NCBI GenBank assembly: GCA_020849615.1
Contig: JADLFW010000016.1
Coordinates: 1-64,000, forward strand
DNA: 64,000 nt
DNA from: Phycisphaerales bacterium
GTDB lineage: Bacteria > Planctomycetota > Phycisphaerae > Phycisphaerales > UBA1924
Direction: 5' to 3'
A program made the translations under genes and the position numbers. Below the pieces are notes generated by a model that saw only the letters and a list, made by a program, of their open reading frames with translations, ran no database searches and was not told the origin of the DNA. Positions 1 to 7,666 of this stretch are shown here, piece after piece. The first letter of the stretch is position 1. Every line of letters begins with the position of its first letter.

Positions 1-65
1 ATCAGGAAGTGCCACGATTCCCGAGAGATACGCGCGGTGGGCGAAAGGCCCAGACCGTTAACGAG

Positions 66-89
66 AAAAGGCCTCTTTACGAGGCCTTT
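66..89 (-). terminator. Rho-independent terminator of tRNA-Asn
   Basis: Read on the minus strand, a 9-bp stem (AAAGGCCTC / GAGGCCTTT) with a 5-base loop is followed by TCTC. It begins 8 bases past the tRNA-Asn 3' end and is the obvious transcription stop for that gene. The plus-strand flank is also A-rich, so it may work in both directions. Confidence 0.75.
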
Positions 90-96
90 CTCAGAA

Positions 97-168
97 CTCC
101 CCGACTAGGACTCGAACCTAGAACCTAGCGGTTAACAGCCGCTCGCTCTACCATTGAGCTATCGGGGA
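97..168 (-). tRNA. tRNA-Asn (anticodon GTT)
   Basis: The minus strand folds into a full cloverleaf of 72 nt: acceptor stem TCCCCGA/TCGGGGA with discriminator G, D arm GCTC/GAGC, anticodon stem AGCGG/CCGCT enclosing the loop CTGTTAA, and T arm CTAGG/CCTAG with the loop TTCGAGT. The anticodon GTT reads Asn codons, and G73 is the usual Asn discriminator. CCA is not encoded. It has its own promoter-like element and terminator, so it appears to be a single-gene unit. Confidence 0.95.
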
Positions 169-196
169 TCCATCGCCCTCAGGCCGGCGAGAGGGA

Positions 197-224
197 AGGC
201 TAGGCGGGGCCGGGCGGAGGTCAA
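197..224 (-). promoter_or_regulatory. Probable sigma70-type promoter of tRNA-Asn
   Basis: On the minus strand TTGACC (219-224) and TAGCCT (197-202) are separated by 16 bases, and the -10 lies 28 bases upstream of the mature tRNA 5' end. This is a reasonable housekeeping promoter by sequence alone; activity is inferred. Confidence 0.45.
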
Positions 225-315
225 GCGGACCCGGACGGGCCCCGCAAGGGCACCGGACACCGTCACCCCCCCTTTCGCCGCGCCATTCTCGCGGCCCGCG
301 CCGCGTGCAGCGCGG

Positions 316-1293
316 TCACGCCGCCGCGGAATCGCGTAGGTTGATCGTGACCGGCGCCTCTGACCGCGCCGTCTGGCCCGTCACCACCCGGTCGACGAGC
401 AGGACGAGCTCCTGAAGCTCGGGCTTGGGGATCTGGACATCCGCCCCCACCTGCTGCCCTTTTTTCAGGTTGTCCTGGCTGACCAGCGAACTGAAGAGCA
501 CCACCGGAACATCCCGGTGCGCCGGCGAAGCCTTGATCCGCCTGGTCAGGTGCAGCCCGTCCATCCGCGGCATTTCGATGTCGGAGATGATGGCGTGGAT
601 CGCCGGGCCCGGCTCTTGAATCGCATTCCAGGCCTGCTCACCGTCGGAGTAAACCTCGAGCCGCTCGTAGCCCGAGCGGATGAGGATGTCACGCATGAGC
701 TGACGCATGAACGGGGAGTCCTCGGCGAGAATGACCCGCTTGGAAGCGCGGTCGACTCCCATCGGGTTGTCCACGCGGTCGATGTGCAGCCGGCGTTCGG
801 TCAGGATCGCATCCGCGACCGACTCGAAGTCCAGCATCAGGACCAGCCGGCCCTTGATCTCGATAATCCCGGTTGTCGTGCTGGTCAGGTGCTGCCCGCC
901 GCCGCGCATCAGCGCGAGGCTGGGCGAGGGCCGCACGCGGTCCCAGCTCACCCTGTAGATCTGCTCCACGCCATCGACCAGAAACCCGGTCTTCTGGCCG
1001 TTGAACTCCGTAATGATCACGCGCCCCTCCTGCCGCTTCTCAGGCTGCGGCAGGTTCAGATGACGGGCCAGATCAACCACCGGCAGCACCGCGCCTCGAA
1101 TGTTGAACATTCCCAGCACGGAGGAGTGCTGGTGCGGGGCCGCGATTGTCCGCACGGGCCGGATCACCTCGCGCACCTTGGCGACGTTCACCCCGAACGT
1201 CCCACCCCGGAGCCTGAAGACCAGCACCTCGAGTTCGTTGGTGCCCGCATCGAGCAGAATGTCCCCGGTGATTCCGCGGATCTCGCTGGTCAT
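316..1293 (-). CDS. CheV-type chemotaxis coupling protein (CheW + receiver)
   Basis: A 325-residue protein with a CheW-like scaffold domain (about residues 18-165, with the NIRG segment typical of the family) followed by a receiver domain (about 186-310). The receiver has the acidic pair ED at 191-192 and the phosphoacceptor Asp238 in ISDIEMPRMDG. Proteins of this architecture couple chemoreceptors to the CheA kinase, and phosphorylation of the receiver adjusts signalling. I chose the ATG at 1293 over a longer frame because the CheW fold begins shortly after it and a G-rich Shine-Dalgarno-like stretch precedes it. No other chemotaxis gene is adjacent, so it must work with components encoded elsewhere. 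Confidence 0.88.
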   Translation of the reverse strand: MTSEIRGITGDILLDAGTNELEVLVFRLRGGTFGVNVAKVREVIRPVRTIAAPHQHSSVLGMFNIRGAVLPVVDLARHLNLPQPEKRQEGRVIITEFNGQKTGFLVDGVEQIYRVSWDRVRPSPSLALMRGGGQHLTSTTTGIIEIKGRLVLMLDFESVADAILTERRLHIDRVDNPMGVDRASKRVILAEDSPFMRQLMRDILIRSGYERLEVYSDGEQAWNAIQEPGPAIHAIISDIEMPRMDGLHLTRRIKASPAHRDVPVVLFSSLVSQDNLKKGQQVGADVQIPKPELQELVLLVDRVVTGQTARSEAPVTINLRDSAAA

Positions 1294-1520
1294 CGCGGCG
1301 GTCCCCCCAAAACGGCGTGTGCGCCGGCTCCCAGGGGCCGCGCAAGCCTGAGATCTCTTATCGACCCTGCCCGGGTCCGGCTTCATGGCAACGGGATAGG
1401 CCAGCGCGGGAGCGGTCCTGCGCGCCCCACGTCCCGGGAGGGATGACGGGCCGTGGCTGGGGAAGACGCACTACGGGCGCTGGTGCCCTGCCGGCGTTAT
1501 CCCGCGATGGCGCGGGATGC

Positions 1521-2150
1521 TTACTCCGCTCGCGTGAACCGGTAGCTGGCTACGACCGGGCTACCGCCTGCGGTGTCATCACGGATCTCCGCCAACCAGG
1601 CATTGTCGGTTTCAAAGGTGATGAGCATCGTGTGGCGATGGCGGTCCTTGGGCGTCTTCGCTTCGCTGAACCAGAACGCGGACCCCGTGCCCTCCACACG
1701 CCCGACCAGCCGCGTGATGGACGGCGCGGCATCGCCCCACGCCGTCAGCGTGGCGCCGATCCCGGGTTCTGATGCAAAGATCATCGAGCCCGACTTTCGG
1801 CCGGCCCGTCCACCCATCTGGCCGCTGGTCGTTTTCAGATCGAGCAGCACGAAGTGCTCACTCTCGATGACCCCCGCGGCATGGCCCGAGGCCGAAGTCC
1901 GCTTGCCGTCCGGAGTGGCCGACCATCCGTCGAAACGCCACACACCCACGAAGCGGGCGAGCGCCGCCCGGTCGATGTCCGCTTGCGAGGCACCCGCGGG
2001 CGCGTTGACCGGCCGCAGCACCGGATTCACCGGATGCTCGGCGCGCGAACCGGCCCGGCACCCGCTTGCAAGCAGCAGCGCGATCGGCAGCCCGATCACG
2101 ATGCACATCGTGCACATGCGGGAGGATCGGCCCGGCTTGTGAGTGCTCAT
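1521..2150 (-). CDS. Lipoprotein, DUF1579-like
   Basis: A 209-residue protein with a lipoprotein signal: a short hydrophobic stretch (residues 15-28) ending in the lipobox LASGC, so the mature N-terminus is probably lipidated Cys31. After a linker the globular part opens with FVGVWRFDG and has a mostly beta pattern, reminiscent of DUF1579 proteins of unknown function. It is the last gene of a minus-strand operon; its ATG overlaps the stop of the preceding glycine-zipper gene in an ATGA. Envelope location is well supported; family membership is tentative. Confidence 0.7.
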   Translation of the reverse strand: MSTHKPGRSSRMCTMCIVIGLPIALLLASGCRAGSRAEHPVNPVLRPVNAPAGASQADIDRAALARFVGVWRFDGWSATPDGKRTSASGHAAGVIESEHFVLLDLKTTSGQMGGRAGRKSGSMIFASEPGIGATLTAWGDAAPSITRLVGRVEGTGSAFWFSEAKTPKDRHRHTMLITFETDNAWLAEIRDDTAGGSPVVASYRFTRAE

Positions 2151-2452
2151 CGCGAGCTCCCTTCCTGATATCGCATCTCCTGCTGACTCTGCTCAGCACG
2201 CCGGTTCTGGTCGCCGATGACCCCGCCGGCGACAGCGCCGGAGATGGCCCCGATCGCCGCGCCAGCTCCCGCGTTGCCGCTCAGGGAGCCGATCGCCAGT
2301 CCGCCCAGCGCGCCCACCGCACCGCCCGAGATTGCCCCCTGACCGGCGTTCTCACAGCCAGTTCCCAGCGTCACCGCCCCCGCAAGCAGGAGCCCGCCCG
2401 TCAGTCGGACAAATCCTCGGATCGCGCGATCGGATTGCTTCAACGCAGTCAC
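2147..2452 (-). CDS. Glycine-zipper lipoprotein
   Basis: A 101-residue protein with an N-terminal hydrophobic signal ending at TLGTGC (a lipobox variant), then a Gly/Ala-rich segment at about residues 38-80 with repeated GxxxG spacing (for example GGLAIGSLSGNAGAG) and a short polar tail. This is the glycine-zipper two-helix pattern seen in small outer-envelope lipoproteins. It sits between the DUF2950 gene and the DUF1579-like lipoprotein, translationally coupled to the latter by a 4-nt overlap. The role is unknown; packing or oligomerisation in a membrane is likely. Confidence 0.75.
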   Translation of the reverse strand: MTALKQSDRAIRGFVRLTGGLLLAGAVTLGTGCENAGQGAISGGAVGALGGLAIGSLSGNAGAGAAIGAISGAVAGGVIGDQNRRAEQSQQEMRYQEGSSR

Positions 2453-2515
2453 AATGACCCTCCTGCCGTAGAAGTCTCGAACGGATCAGGGCTCCGCGCA
2501 CCGCAGCGCCGCCCC

Positions 2516-3496
2516 TCATGGCGTGATCGACGTATCGCTGACGGTCCAGCCCGGCTCGGGATTGAACGTCTTCATGGCCCGCGCGATGCGGTCCGTGTCA
2601 TCGCCCAGGTCCTTCTCGTACACGGTGCCGTGGTGGCTCACGATGAAGGTCTTCAGCCCGGAGTTGGCGTAGTCCGCGGGCCAGGCCACGACGCCGAAGC
2701 CGCCGATCATGTGCCCCTGCGCCACAAAGTCCAAAGCGCCGCCGGGCGCGGCCGGGCCCTGCGCTGTCAGGATGCGGTACAAGTAGCCATGAAACGGACG
2801 CGGCCCGGAACTGGCCTGCTTCGATCCCGTGTAGCCTTCCGAGGTGGCCGATGCGACCAGTTCGCCCAGCGGGCTCTCCGGTTCGCCGGGAGCCGCGGGC
2901 CAGTACAGGCCGTTTCGCTTCCCGGGTTCGCTGTTGAACCGCCGGGCGTACTCACGCCACCCGTCGCCCGTGAAATCCGCCGAAGCGTACTCCCGCTGCG
3001 CATCGACGATCGCCGCACAGACCTGGATCGCGTACAGCTCGTTACGCCCGATCCGGCGTGAGAGCATCTCATCCAGGCCCGCGGCCGTGTCGAAGGTCCA
3101 CCCATCGCCGCCCTTGACAAGCGGCACGGGCAGCGGCCACTCGTCGGCGCCGACCTCGAGCGTCATGAAGTCATCGCCATCGGGGATCAGGCGGTGTTTC
3201 GTGTCGTACAGGCGGAGAAACTCTGCCCGCCCGCTGGCATCGGCGACCTCATCCCCGGACGACAGCAGCTCCCGGGAATCCGGGCCGAGAATCTTGTTCA
3301 ACTCGCTCTGGTTGCCCCCCCGCATCGCGGTCACGAGCGAATCGACAGCGGCGTCGGGCGTTGCGTACGGCCGCGGGCCCGAGGCGCACCCGCCGAGCTG
3401 GCAGGCCAGCATCACCCCGAAGCCCATCGCGAGCGCGCCGGAAACCAGCCCGTTGATGCGCCGGCATCCGATTGTCTTGTTGAGAACCCGTAGCAT
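2516..3496 (-). CDS. DUF2950 family exported protein
   Basis: A 326-residue protein with a long N-terminal signal (hydrophobic stretch about residues 19-36, ending in QLGGCAS, a lipobox-like site). The mature part matches the DUF2950 pattern: the opening YATPDAAVDSLVTAMRGG, a central EPGKRNGLYWPA, and a C-terminal section with PFHGYLYRILTAQGPAAPGG and FGVVAWPADYANSG. DUF2950 has no defined biochemical role, but its genes are often next to DUF3300 genes, as here (48 bp apart), so the two products probably act together in the envelope. Confidence 0.85.
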   Translation of the reverse strand: MLRVLNKTIGCRRINGLVSGALAMGFGVMLACQLGGCASGPRPYATPDAAVDSLVTAMRGGNQSELNKILGPDSRELLSSGDEVADASGRAEFLRLYDTKHRLIPDGDDFMTLEVGADEWPLPVPLVKGGDGWTFDTAAGLDEMLSRRIGRNELYAIQVCAAIVDAQREYASADFTGDGWREYARRFNSEPGKRNGLYWPAAPGEPESPLGELVASATSEGYTGSKQASSGPRPFHGYLYRILTAQGPAAPGGALDFVAQGHMIGGFGVVAWPADYANSGLKTFIVSHHGTVYEKDLGDDTDRIARAMKTFNPEPGWTVSDTSITP

Positions 3497-3544
3497 CGTG
3501 AGTCTCCTGCCAGGTCACGGTTGGTGAGTCGCAACGGATGAACG

Positions 3545-4834
3545 CTACCGCCGCCCGCCACCCCGACCGCCGCCGCCGCGGCTTCCGCCGGAACTGCGCG
3601 CCCCGCCCGATGATCGCTGCGGTGATGACCGCGTCGAGGGTGAAGCCGATCGGCTCGTTGCGCCGCGGTTGCTGGCCTGCCGGGCCGAGTTGCCGCCCCG
3701 GCTCGCGTCATTGAGCGCCCCGCCCCTGCTGCCGCTGGTGGTGGCCGGGCGATTCTGCGCCGTCCCTGCGCCGCGCTGCGCGGCCTGGCCCGTGCGCGCC
3801 GCCGGGTTACCGCCCCGAGCGGCATCCGCGCCACCGCGGGCGATGTCGGTCCGCCCGGCCTCGGCCTTGCCGCGGTACTCGCTGCGGGCCTGGGTCGTAC
3901 GGGCCGACGTCGTGCCCGCGCCGACCCGCTGCGCCGATGCCTGGTTTCGGTACGCGGCGCCCTGGCGATGGCCGGGATCGTGCTTCCACGCTCCCCCCTG
4001 AGCACCCTTGAACTTGCTGCGGTCGATGTTGTTGTTGATGTTGGTATTGCGGTTGATGTCGATGTCGACATCCCCGCCGCCCCAGTTGCAGTTGCCCCAC
4101 GCATACCCCCACGCGGCCCCGCAGGCGACACCCACGCCGAACGAAATCACGTTGCTGGCGACATATCCGGGTGGGTAGTACGGGTACGGCGGGTAAGCCG
4201 GGTAGGGCCACGTGCCATAAACCACGGTCGGGTTGTACTGCGGAACGTAGATGACTTCGGGCGAAGACGACTCGACCACGATCACCTGCGCACCCTCCTG
4301 CGTGACGGTCGAGACCTTCTGCTGGTCCGTGGATTCGAGGTTGCCCGTGGACTTGGCCTTGGCCCGGAGCTTCTGCACCGCCGCCATGACTTCCTTCTGC
4401 TGGCCGATGAACGCATCCCCGATCTTGACGGTCGTGGAGAGATTCTGGCTCATCATCGAGAGGATGTCGGGAAAGTTCACCAGCGACCGCACACTGGGGT
4501 CCCAGGACTGCTTCTCGAGCTCCTTCGCCAGCGCATCGCCCTGGAGCTTGGCGTTCGCCGTCGCCCACCGATCCGCCTCAACAACCTCGATCGGGTACGT
4601 GGAGGCCATGAAGATCTGGGAGAGCAGCGAGTCCGGGTAGAGCGCGATCGGAGCGAGCATCTGCTCAAGCTCCTCCGGCTTGAAAGCCGGCTGGTCCGCC
4701 GCGGGCGCTGCCGCACCGGGCGATACCGCCGCGGGGGCCGGCTGCTGCGGGGCGGCGCCACCCTGCGCAAACACCGCGCCGCCCGCGAGCCACCCGGCGG
4801 CGATCCATACGCAAGTCTTCCACGCGGTTTTCAT
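3545..4834 (-). CDS. DUF3300 family exported protein
   Basis: A 429-residue protein, first gene of the four-gene envelope operon. It has a cleavable signal peptide (residues 1-24, ending AVFAQG), a Pro/Ala-rich linker, the DUF3300 core from about 50 to 210 (LAPIALYPDSLLSQIFMAST, SWDPSVRSLVNFP, YVPQYNPTVVYG), a Tyr/Pro-rich hydrophobic patch, then an Asn/Asp-rich stretch and a C-terminal tail of about 130 residues of Arg, Gly, Ser and Ala. The ATG at 4834 is chosen over an upstream in-frame ATG because a signal peptide starts there and CGGGAGAA precedes it. The basic tail suggests binding to a polyanion; function is unknown. Confidence 0.85.
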   Translation of the reverse strand: MKTAWKTCVWIAAGWLAGGAVFAQGGAAPQQPAPAAVSPGAAAPAADQPAFKPEELEQMLAPIALYPDSLLSQIFMASTYPIEVVEADRWATANAKLQGDALAKELEKQSWDPSVRSLVNFPDILSMMSQNLSTTVKIGDAFIGQQKEVMAAVQKLRAKAKSTGNLESTDQQKVSTVTQEGAQVIVVESSSPEVIYVPQYNPTVVYGTWPYPAYPPYPYYPPGYVASNVISFGVGVACGAAWGYAWGNCNWGGGDVDIDINRNTNINNNIDRSKFKGAQGGAWKHDPGHRQGAAYRNQASAQRVGAGTTSARTTQARSEYRGKAEAGRTDIARGGADAARGGNPAARTGQAAQRGAGTAQNRPATTSGSRGGALNDASRGGNSARQASNRGATSRSASPSTRSSPQRSSGGARSSGGSRGGGGRGGGRR

Positions 4835-5326
4835 TGGATCCGTTCTCCCGCGGCCGGAGCCGTTCGCACGATGCGCCGGCCGCCTGTTCGCGCAAGTATA
4901 TTGTACCTTCACGTCAGTTGATCCGGCCGGCGCGGCATCAACCGATTAGGGAATCCGTCCTGTTTCTCGGTTGCGCCCGTGATGGTCACCCTTGCCGCAG
5001 CAGCTGCGCCCTCAACCAGCGCGGCGGGCTTGTGAACCGCTGCCGTGAGCGCAGGTGCCCCGGTCGCGCCCCCCACCGCCGGGCCGGGGCGCGCTGTGTC
5101 CGCCACGGATTCCGGCTGCACCCACGATCCGCGTGAAACCGCCGGGCCATGGCGCAGGTTGCAGCAGCCATTCCAACAGGATCCGCAGCGTGATGTTGCA
5201 TACCGGGCCCGCCCCAAAAGCAAAGCCGGCCCGCTCTTGGCGAAGGAGCGGGCCGCCGCTGGGGGCTCCTCGGCTGCGTTACGGCCGGGCGGAGCATGCC
5301 CTTGAGAGAGACGAGCACTCTCAACG
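4835..5326. other. Intergenic region left of the integrated element
   Basis: This stretch of about 490 bases holds the promoter region of the DUF3300 operon and, at its right end, two hairpins reading on the minus strand: one at 5302-5324 (TTGAGAG/CTCTCAA) and a terminator at 5216-5255. Both once lay directly downstream of the tRNA-Gly now found at 16812-16883. I see no convincing gene; the reading frames here lack start signals and protein-like composition. Confidence 0.6.
5216..5255 (-). terminator. Stranded former terminator of tRNA-Gly
   Basis: On the minus strand a perfect 10-bp stem CGGCCCGCTC/GAGCGGGCCG (5227-5236 and 5246-5255) is followed by CTTTGCTTTT. It points away from attL and has no gene of its own upstream, which makes sense if it terminated tRNA-Gly before the element inserted between them. 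Confidence 0.55.
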
Positions 5327-5370
5327 AAAGCGGGCGAGGAGGATCGAACTCCCGACATTCAGCTTGGGAA
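5327..5370. repeat. attL: 44-bp direct repeat
   Basis: Exact copy of 16810-16853. It reproduces nucleotides 31-72 of tRNA-Gly(CCC), read on the minus strand, plus two flanking bases. The repeat starts at the anticodon loop, a common crossover position for tyrosine recombinases. The sequences diverge immediately on both sides (G versus C on the left, C versus G on the right), which fixes its length. Confidence 0.93.
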
Positions 5371-5428
5371 CTAGTCGGCATAGACATTACAGCTAGTCAC
5401 CGCAACACACCGAAACGCACGAAAGCAC

Positions 5429-5457
5429 TGGAAATACAGGTGTTTAGGTGCGATACT
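5429..5457 (+). promoter_or_regulatory. Candidate integrase promoter
   Basis: TGGAAA (5429-5434) and GATACT (5452-5457) are spaced by 17 bases, about 95 bases upstream of the integrase start, within an AT-richer stretch. The match is partial and this is only a candidate. Confidence 0.3.
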
Positions 5458-5481
5458 AGGAGTGTTGGGAATCACCGCTTG

Positions 5482-5531
5482 TCACGGGAAAATACCCCCG
5501 AATCGACCACGGTTTTTCCCGCATTTTCCCA
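5482..5531. repeat. Left cluster of TTTTCCCG arm-type motifs
   Basis: Three copies: TATTTTCCCGTGA on the minus strand (5482-5494), TTTTTCCCGCA (5513-5523) and ATTTTCCCA (5523-5531) on the plus strand. Related copies occur inside the right end at 16716-16754 and I did not notice other clusters in the element. Paired clusters inboard of both attachment repeats are what integrase arm sites or excisionase sites look like. Confidence 0.5.
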
Positions 5532-5553
5532 CCGGTGATTGGAGGGCTGGTCT

Positions 5554-6876
5554 GTGCGGACAGTCAATGACGACAAGCGGCAGTTCAAGTTCACAGACAC
5601 TCGGCTTGAAGGGTGGCGTCCCGATCCCGAGCGGGACGTGTACCTTCACGACACAGAGCGTCCGAACCTTGTGCTGCGGATCAGCCCCAAGGGCGCGAAG
5701 ACGTTCTACTTCTATCGGAAGGATCGGACCCGTGCCAGCCTCACGGCCAAGATCAGGATTGGCACGCTGGGCGAGTGGACGGTTGAGCAGGCACGCACTC
5801 AGGTTGACAAGCTGAACGGTGCGACGGCGGAAGCCGGTGGCAAGGTGCCCAAGCGGGAGCAACCCGGCACCGTCACCCTGGGCATGGCGTATGCCGAGTA
5901 CGCCGCGTGGCATAAGGCGAGCGGCGGCCGTTCCTGCTATCAGCAGGATCGCATGTACGCCCTGTACCTGGAGCGGTTCACACACGTTCTCATGGATGAG
6001 ATTGACGACGGCTGGATTGAACGGAACGTCAAGCTGGGCGTCGTGAACGCGGAAGGGCTGGATGAGCGGCGGAAGAATCTCCGGCGCAGCGGCGGGACGT
6101 ACACGGCCAACAACGTGCTGGTGCTGGTGTCCAGCGTCTTTGAGAGATACTTGAAGGTCCACAAGCTGGCCGGCAAGAAAATGAACCCGTGCAGGGGTGT
6201 GGAGCCGTACCCAACCGCCCGGCGTGAAGAATGCCTGCGCGGGGATGAGATTCAGCGGTTCATCGCGGCCATCGACACCTTCAAGCGTGAACATTGCCAC
6301 TACAAGCACACGCGGCCCGGCCGTGGCATGTTCAAGGGGGAGCCCATTGAAGGCCGGCTGTCTCTGGCCGACGTGCTGTTCGTCGCCCTTGTCACCGGGC
6401 AGCGTCGTGGTGCCGTCGCTCGGATGCGTTGGGATCACGTCCGCTTGAACGGTGAACAGCCGACGTGGCGAATCCCGGCGGAGAAGGGCAGCAAGTCGCG
6501 GGTGCCCAAGATGGTGTTCCTCCACCCAAAGGTTGTTGAACTGCTGCGGGAGCGGCGGAATCGGATCGACGGGGAGTTCGTGTTCCCCGGTGCCCGTGGT
6601 GCCAATCGTGCGGTGGACCCTCGCAAGGTGTTCCACAAGATTCTTGCCCTCGCGGAGATCGACAACCCCAACCTGACGATGCACGACCTGCGCGCCTCAT
6701 TCGTCACCCTGGGTATCGCCAGCGGGATGAACCTGGAAGCGATCAGTGCCGCCGTTGGGCACGCCGATCTTTCCACGACCCAGCACTACAGCCGGCTGTC
6801 TGGTGCCCAGAAGTTGACCGTCGCCACGGGCATCGGTGACTTGATGTTCCCCAAGGATGAGGGAGAAGCGGCATGA
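5554..6876 (+). CDS. Tyrosine recombinase / integrase
   Basis: A 440-residue site-specific recombinase. The catalytic residues are all visible: Arg284 in TGQRRGAVARMRW, a Lys in the EKGSKSR beta-hairpin, His377 and Arg380 in HDLR, His403 in VGHAD and the nucleophile Tyr412 in TTQHYSR. The N-terminal part has the SAM-like core-binding segment (about residues 105-215) preceded by an arm-binding-like region with VLRISPKGAKTFYFYRK, as in phage and island integrases. The GTG at 5554 is preferred to a TTG at 5539 because GGAGGG lies seven bases upstream of it. The gene begins about 180 bp inside attL and overlaps the next gene by 4 nt. It presumably integrates the element into tRNA-Gly. Confidence 0.95.
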   Translation: MRTVNDDKRQFKFTDTRLEGWRPDPERDVYLHDTERPNLVLRISPKGAKTFYFYRKDRTRASLTAKIRIGTLGEWTVEQARTQVDKLNGATAEAGGKVPKREQPGTVTLGMAYAEYAAWHKASGGRSCYQQDRMYALYLERFTHVLMDEIDDGWIERNVKLGVVNAEGLDERRKNLRRSGGTYTANNVLVLVSSVFERYLKVHKLAGKKMNPCRGVEPYPTARREECLRGDEIQRFIAAIDTFKREHCHYKHTRPGRGMFKGEPIEGRLSLADVLFVALVTGQRRGAVARMRWDHVRLNGEQPTWRIPAEKGSKSRVPKMVFLHPKVVELLRERRNRIDGEFVFPGARGANRAVDPRKVFHKILALAEIDNPNLTMHDLRASFVTLGIASGMNLEAISAAVGHADLSTTQHYSRLSGAQKLTVATGIGDLMFPKDEGEAA

Positions 6877-7187
6877 GCAGAAGCAACCGAAAGACGGCTG
6901 AGCAACGGGCGATGGAAGCATCGCAGGACTACGGCGAGTTCGCCGGCGTTGGCAGCAGTCACTTCGTTGGCGGCAAGCTGCTGGTGGAGGGCGTGAAGCC
7001 TGGCAGAGAGGCCGAGTTCATGGCGGCCCTGGCGACATTGAACGATGCGGCGTCACGCCGTTTGAGAGCCAAGGTTCAAGAGCCGCCGGCGGTGTGGGAC
7101 CGAGAACTTAGAACGTGGGTCCGCAAGCGTGTTATGCGTGGCATAACCGTTCCAGATTCAATCGGATGGCGATGGCGCGCGGCTTGA
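6873..7187 (+). CDS. Hypothetical protein coupled to integrase
   Basis: A 104-residue, highly charged protein whose ATG overlaps the integrase stop in ATGA, so the two are translated together. I recognise no family. The N-terminus is polar (SRSNRKTAEQR), a Gly-rich segment follows (GEFAGVGSSHFVGGKLL), and the C-terminus is Arg/Trp-rich (RTWVRKRVMRG and WRWRAA), compatible with DNA binding. The position beside the integrase suggests a role in recombination or its control, but that is only context. Confidence 0.6.
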   Translation: MSRSNRKTAEQRAMEASQDYGEFAGVGSSHFVGGKLLVEGVKPGREAEFMAALATLNDAASRRLRAKVQEPPAVWDRELRTWVRKRVMRGITVPDSIGWRWRAA

Positions 7188-7193
7188 CGGTTG

Positions 7194-7210
7194 CCGCAAC
7201 ATCGTTGCGG
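7194..7210. repeat. Perfect inverted repeat between gene 6873 and the HTH gene
   Basis: CCGCAAC-ATC-GTTGCGG, a 7-bp arm palindrome directly after the preceding stop codon. It has no T tract, so an operator is at least as likely as a terminator. A second, imperfect palindrome lies at 7340-7372 (ACCAGTGCTGGTTT ... AAACCGGCACCGCTGGT), closer to the HTH gene. Either could be bound by that protein. Confidence 0.4.
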
Positions 7211-7447
7211 TGATAAAATATGCGTGACTGATATCTTATGTTCTTTGGCGGGTGTCCCCGATTGAGTTGGGAGGGACGCCCAGAAACGCGGAAGACGATG
7301 CCCCGCCGCTTGCGGCAGTAAGGGCCACCCCTCGCGGCCACCAGTGCTGGTTTCCAAACCGGCACCGCTGGTCGCGTTGTCGTTTTCCGATGAGTTGTTC
7401 TCATCTATAGAGCGATGCCGCACCCGGTGCCCATGAGGGTCCGAGTC

Positions 7448-7666
7448 ATGGCAAGCGTTGATCGTCTTATGTCGCCCGGTGAGGCGGCGACCTACCTGGG
7501 TGTCGCCCTCTCAACATTGAACAACTGGCGTGTGCTTCGCACCGGCCCTTCGTACACGAAGGCGGGACGGCTTGTCCGCTACCGCGAAAGCTCGCTCGCC
7601 GCGTACCTCACCTCCCGCAGTGTTAGCACGTCGGATCAGAACGCCGGGAAGGCTGGTGCAGCGTGA
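7448..7666 (+). CDS. MerR/AlpA-type helix-turn-helix protein, excisionase-like
   Basis: A 72-residue protein that is essentially one winged helix-turn-helix: MSPGEAATYLGVALSTLNNWR is the HTH, followed by GPSYTKAGRLVRYRESSLAAYL, the wing and last helix of the excisionase/AlpA-like family. Such proteins act as recombination directionality factors or small regulators in phages and islands. I chose the ATG at 7448 because the fold starts there and GAGGG lies upstream. Its stop overlaps the GTG start of the primase gene by 4 nt, so it is coupled to replication. Confidence 0.82.
   Translation: MASVDRLMSPGEAATYLGVALSTLNNWRVLRTGPSYTKAGRLVRYRESSLAAYLTSRSVSTSDQNAGKAGAA

Noticed and set aside
154..339. 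Short open frame beginning in tRNA-Asn
   Set aside because: Overlaps the tRNA and its promoter, is Arg/Ala/Pro-rich, and has no ribosome binding site.
517..1446. Plus-strand open frame opposite the CheV gene
   Set aside because: Antisense shadow without domain features.
3968..4921. Plus-strand open frame opposite the DUF3300 gene
   Set aside because: Antisense shadow; the minus strand has a signal peptide and recognisable DUF3300 segments.
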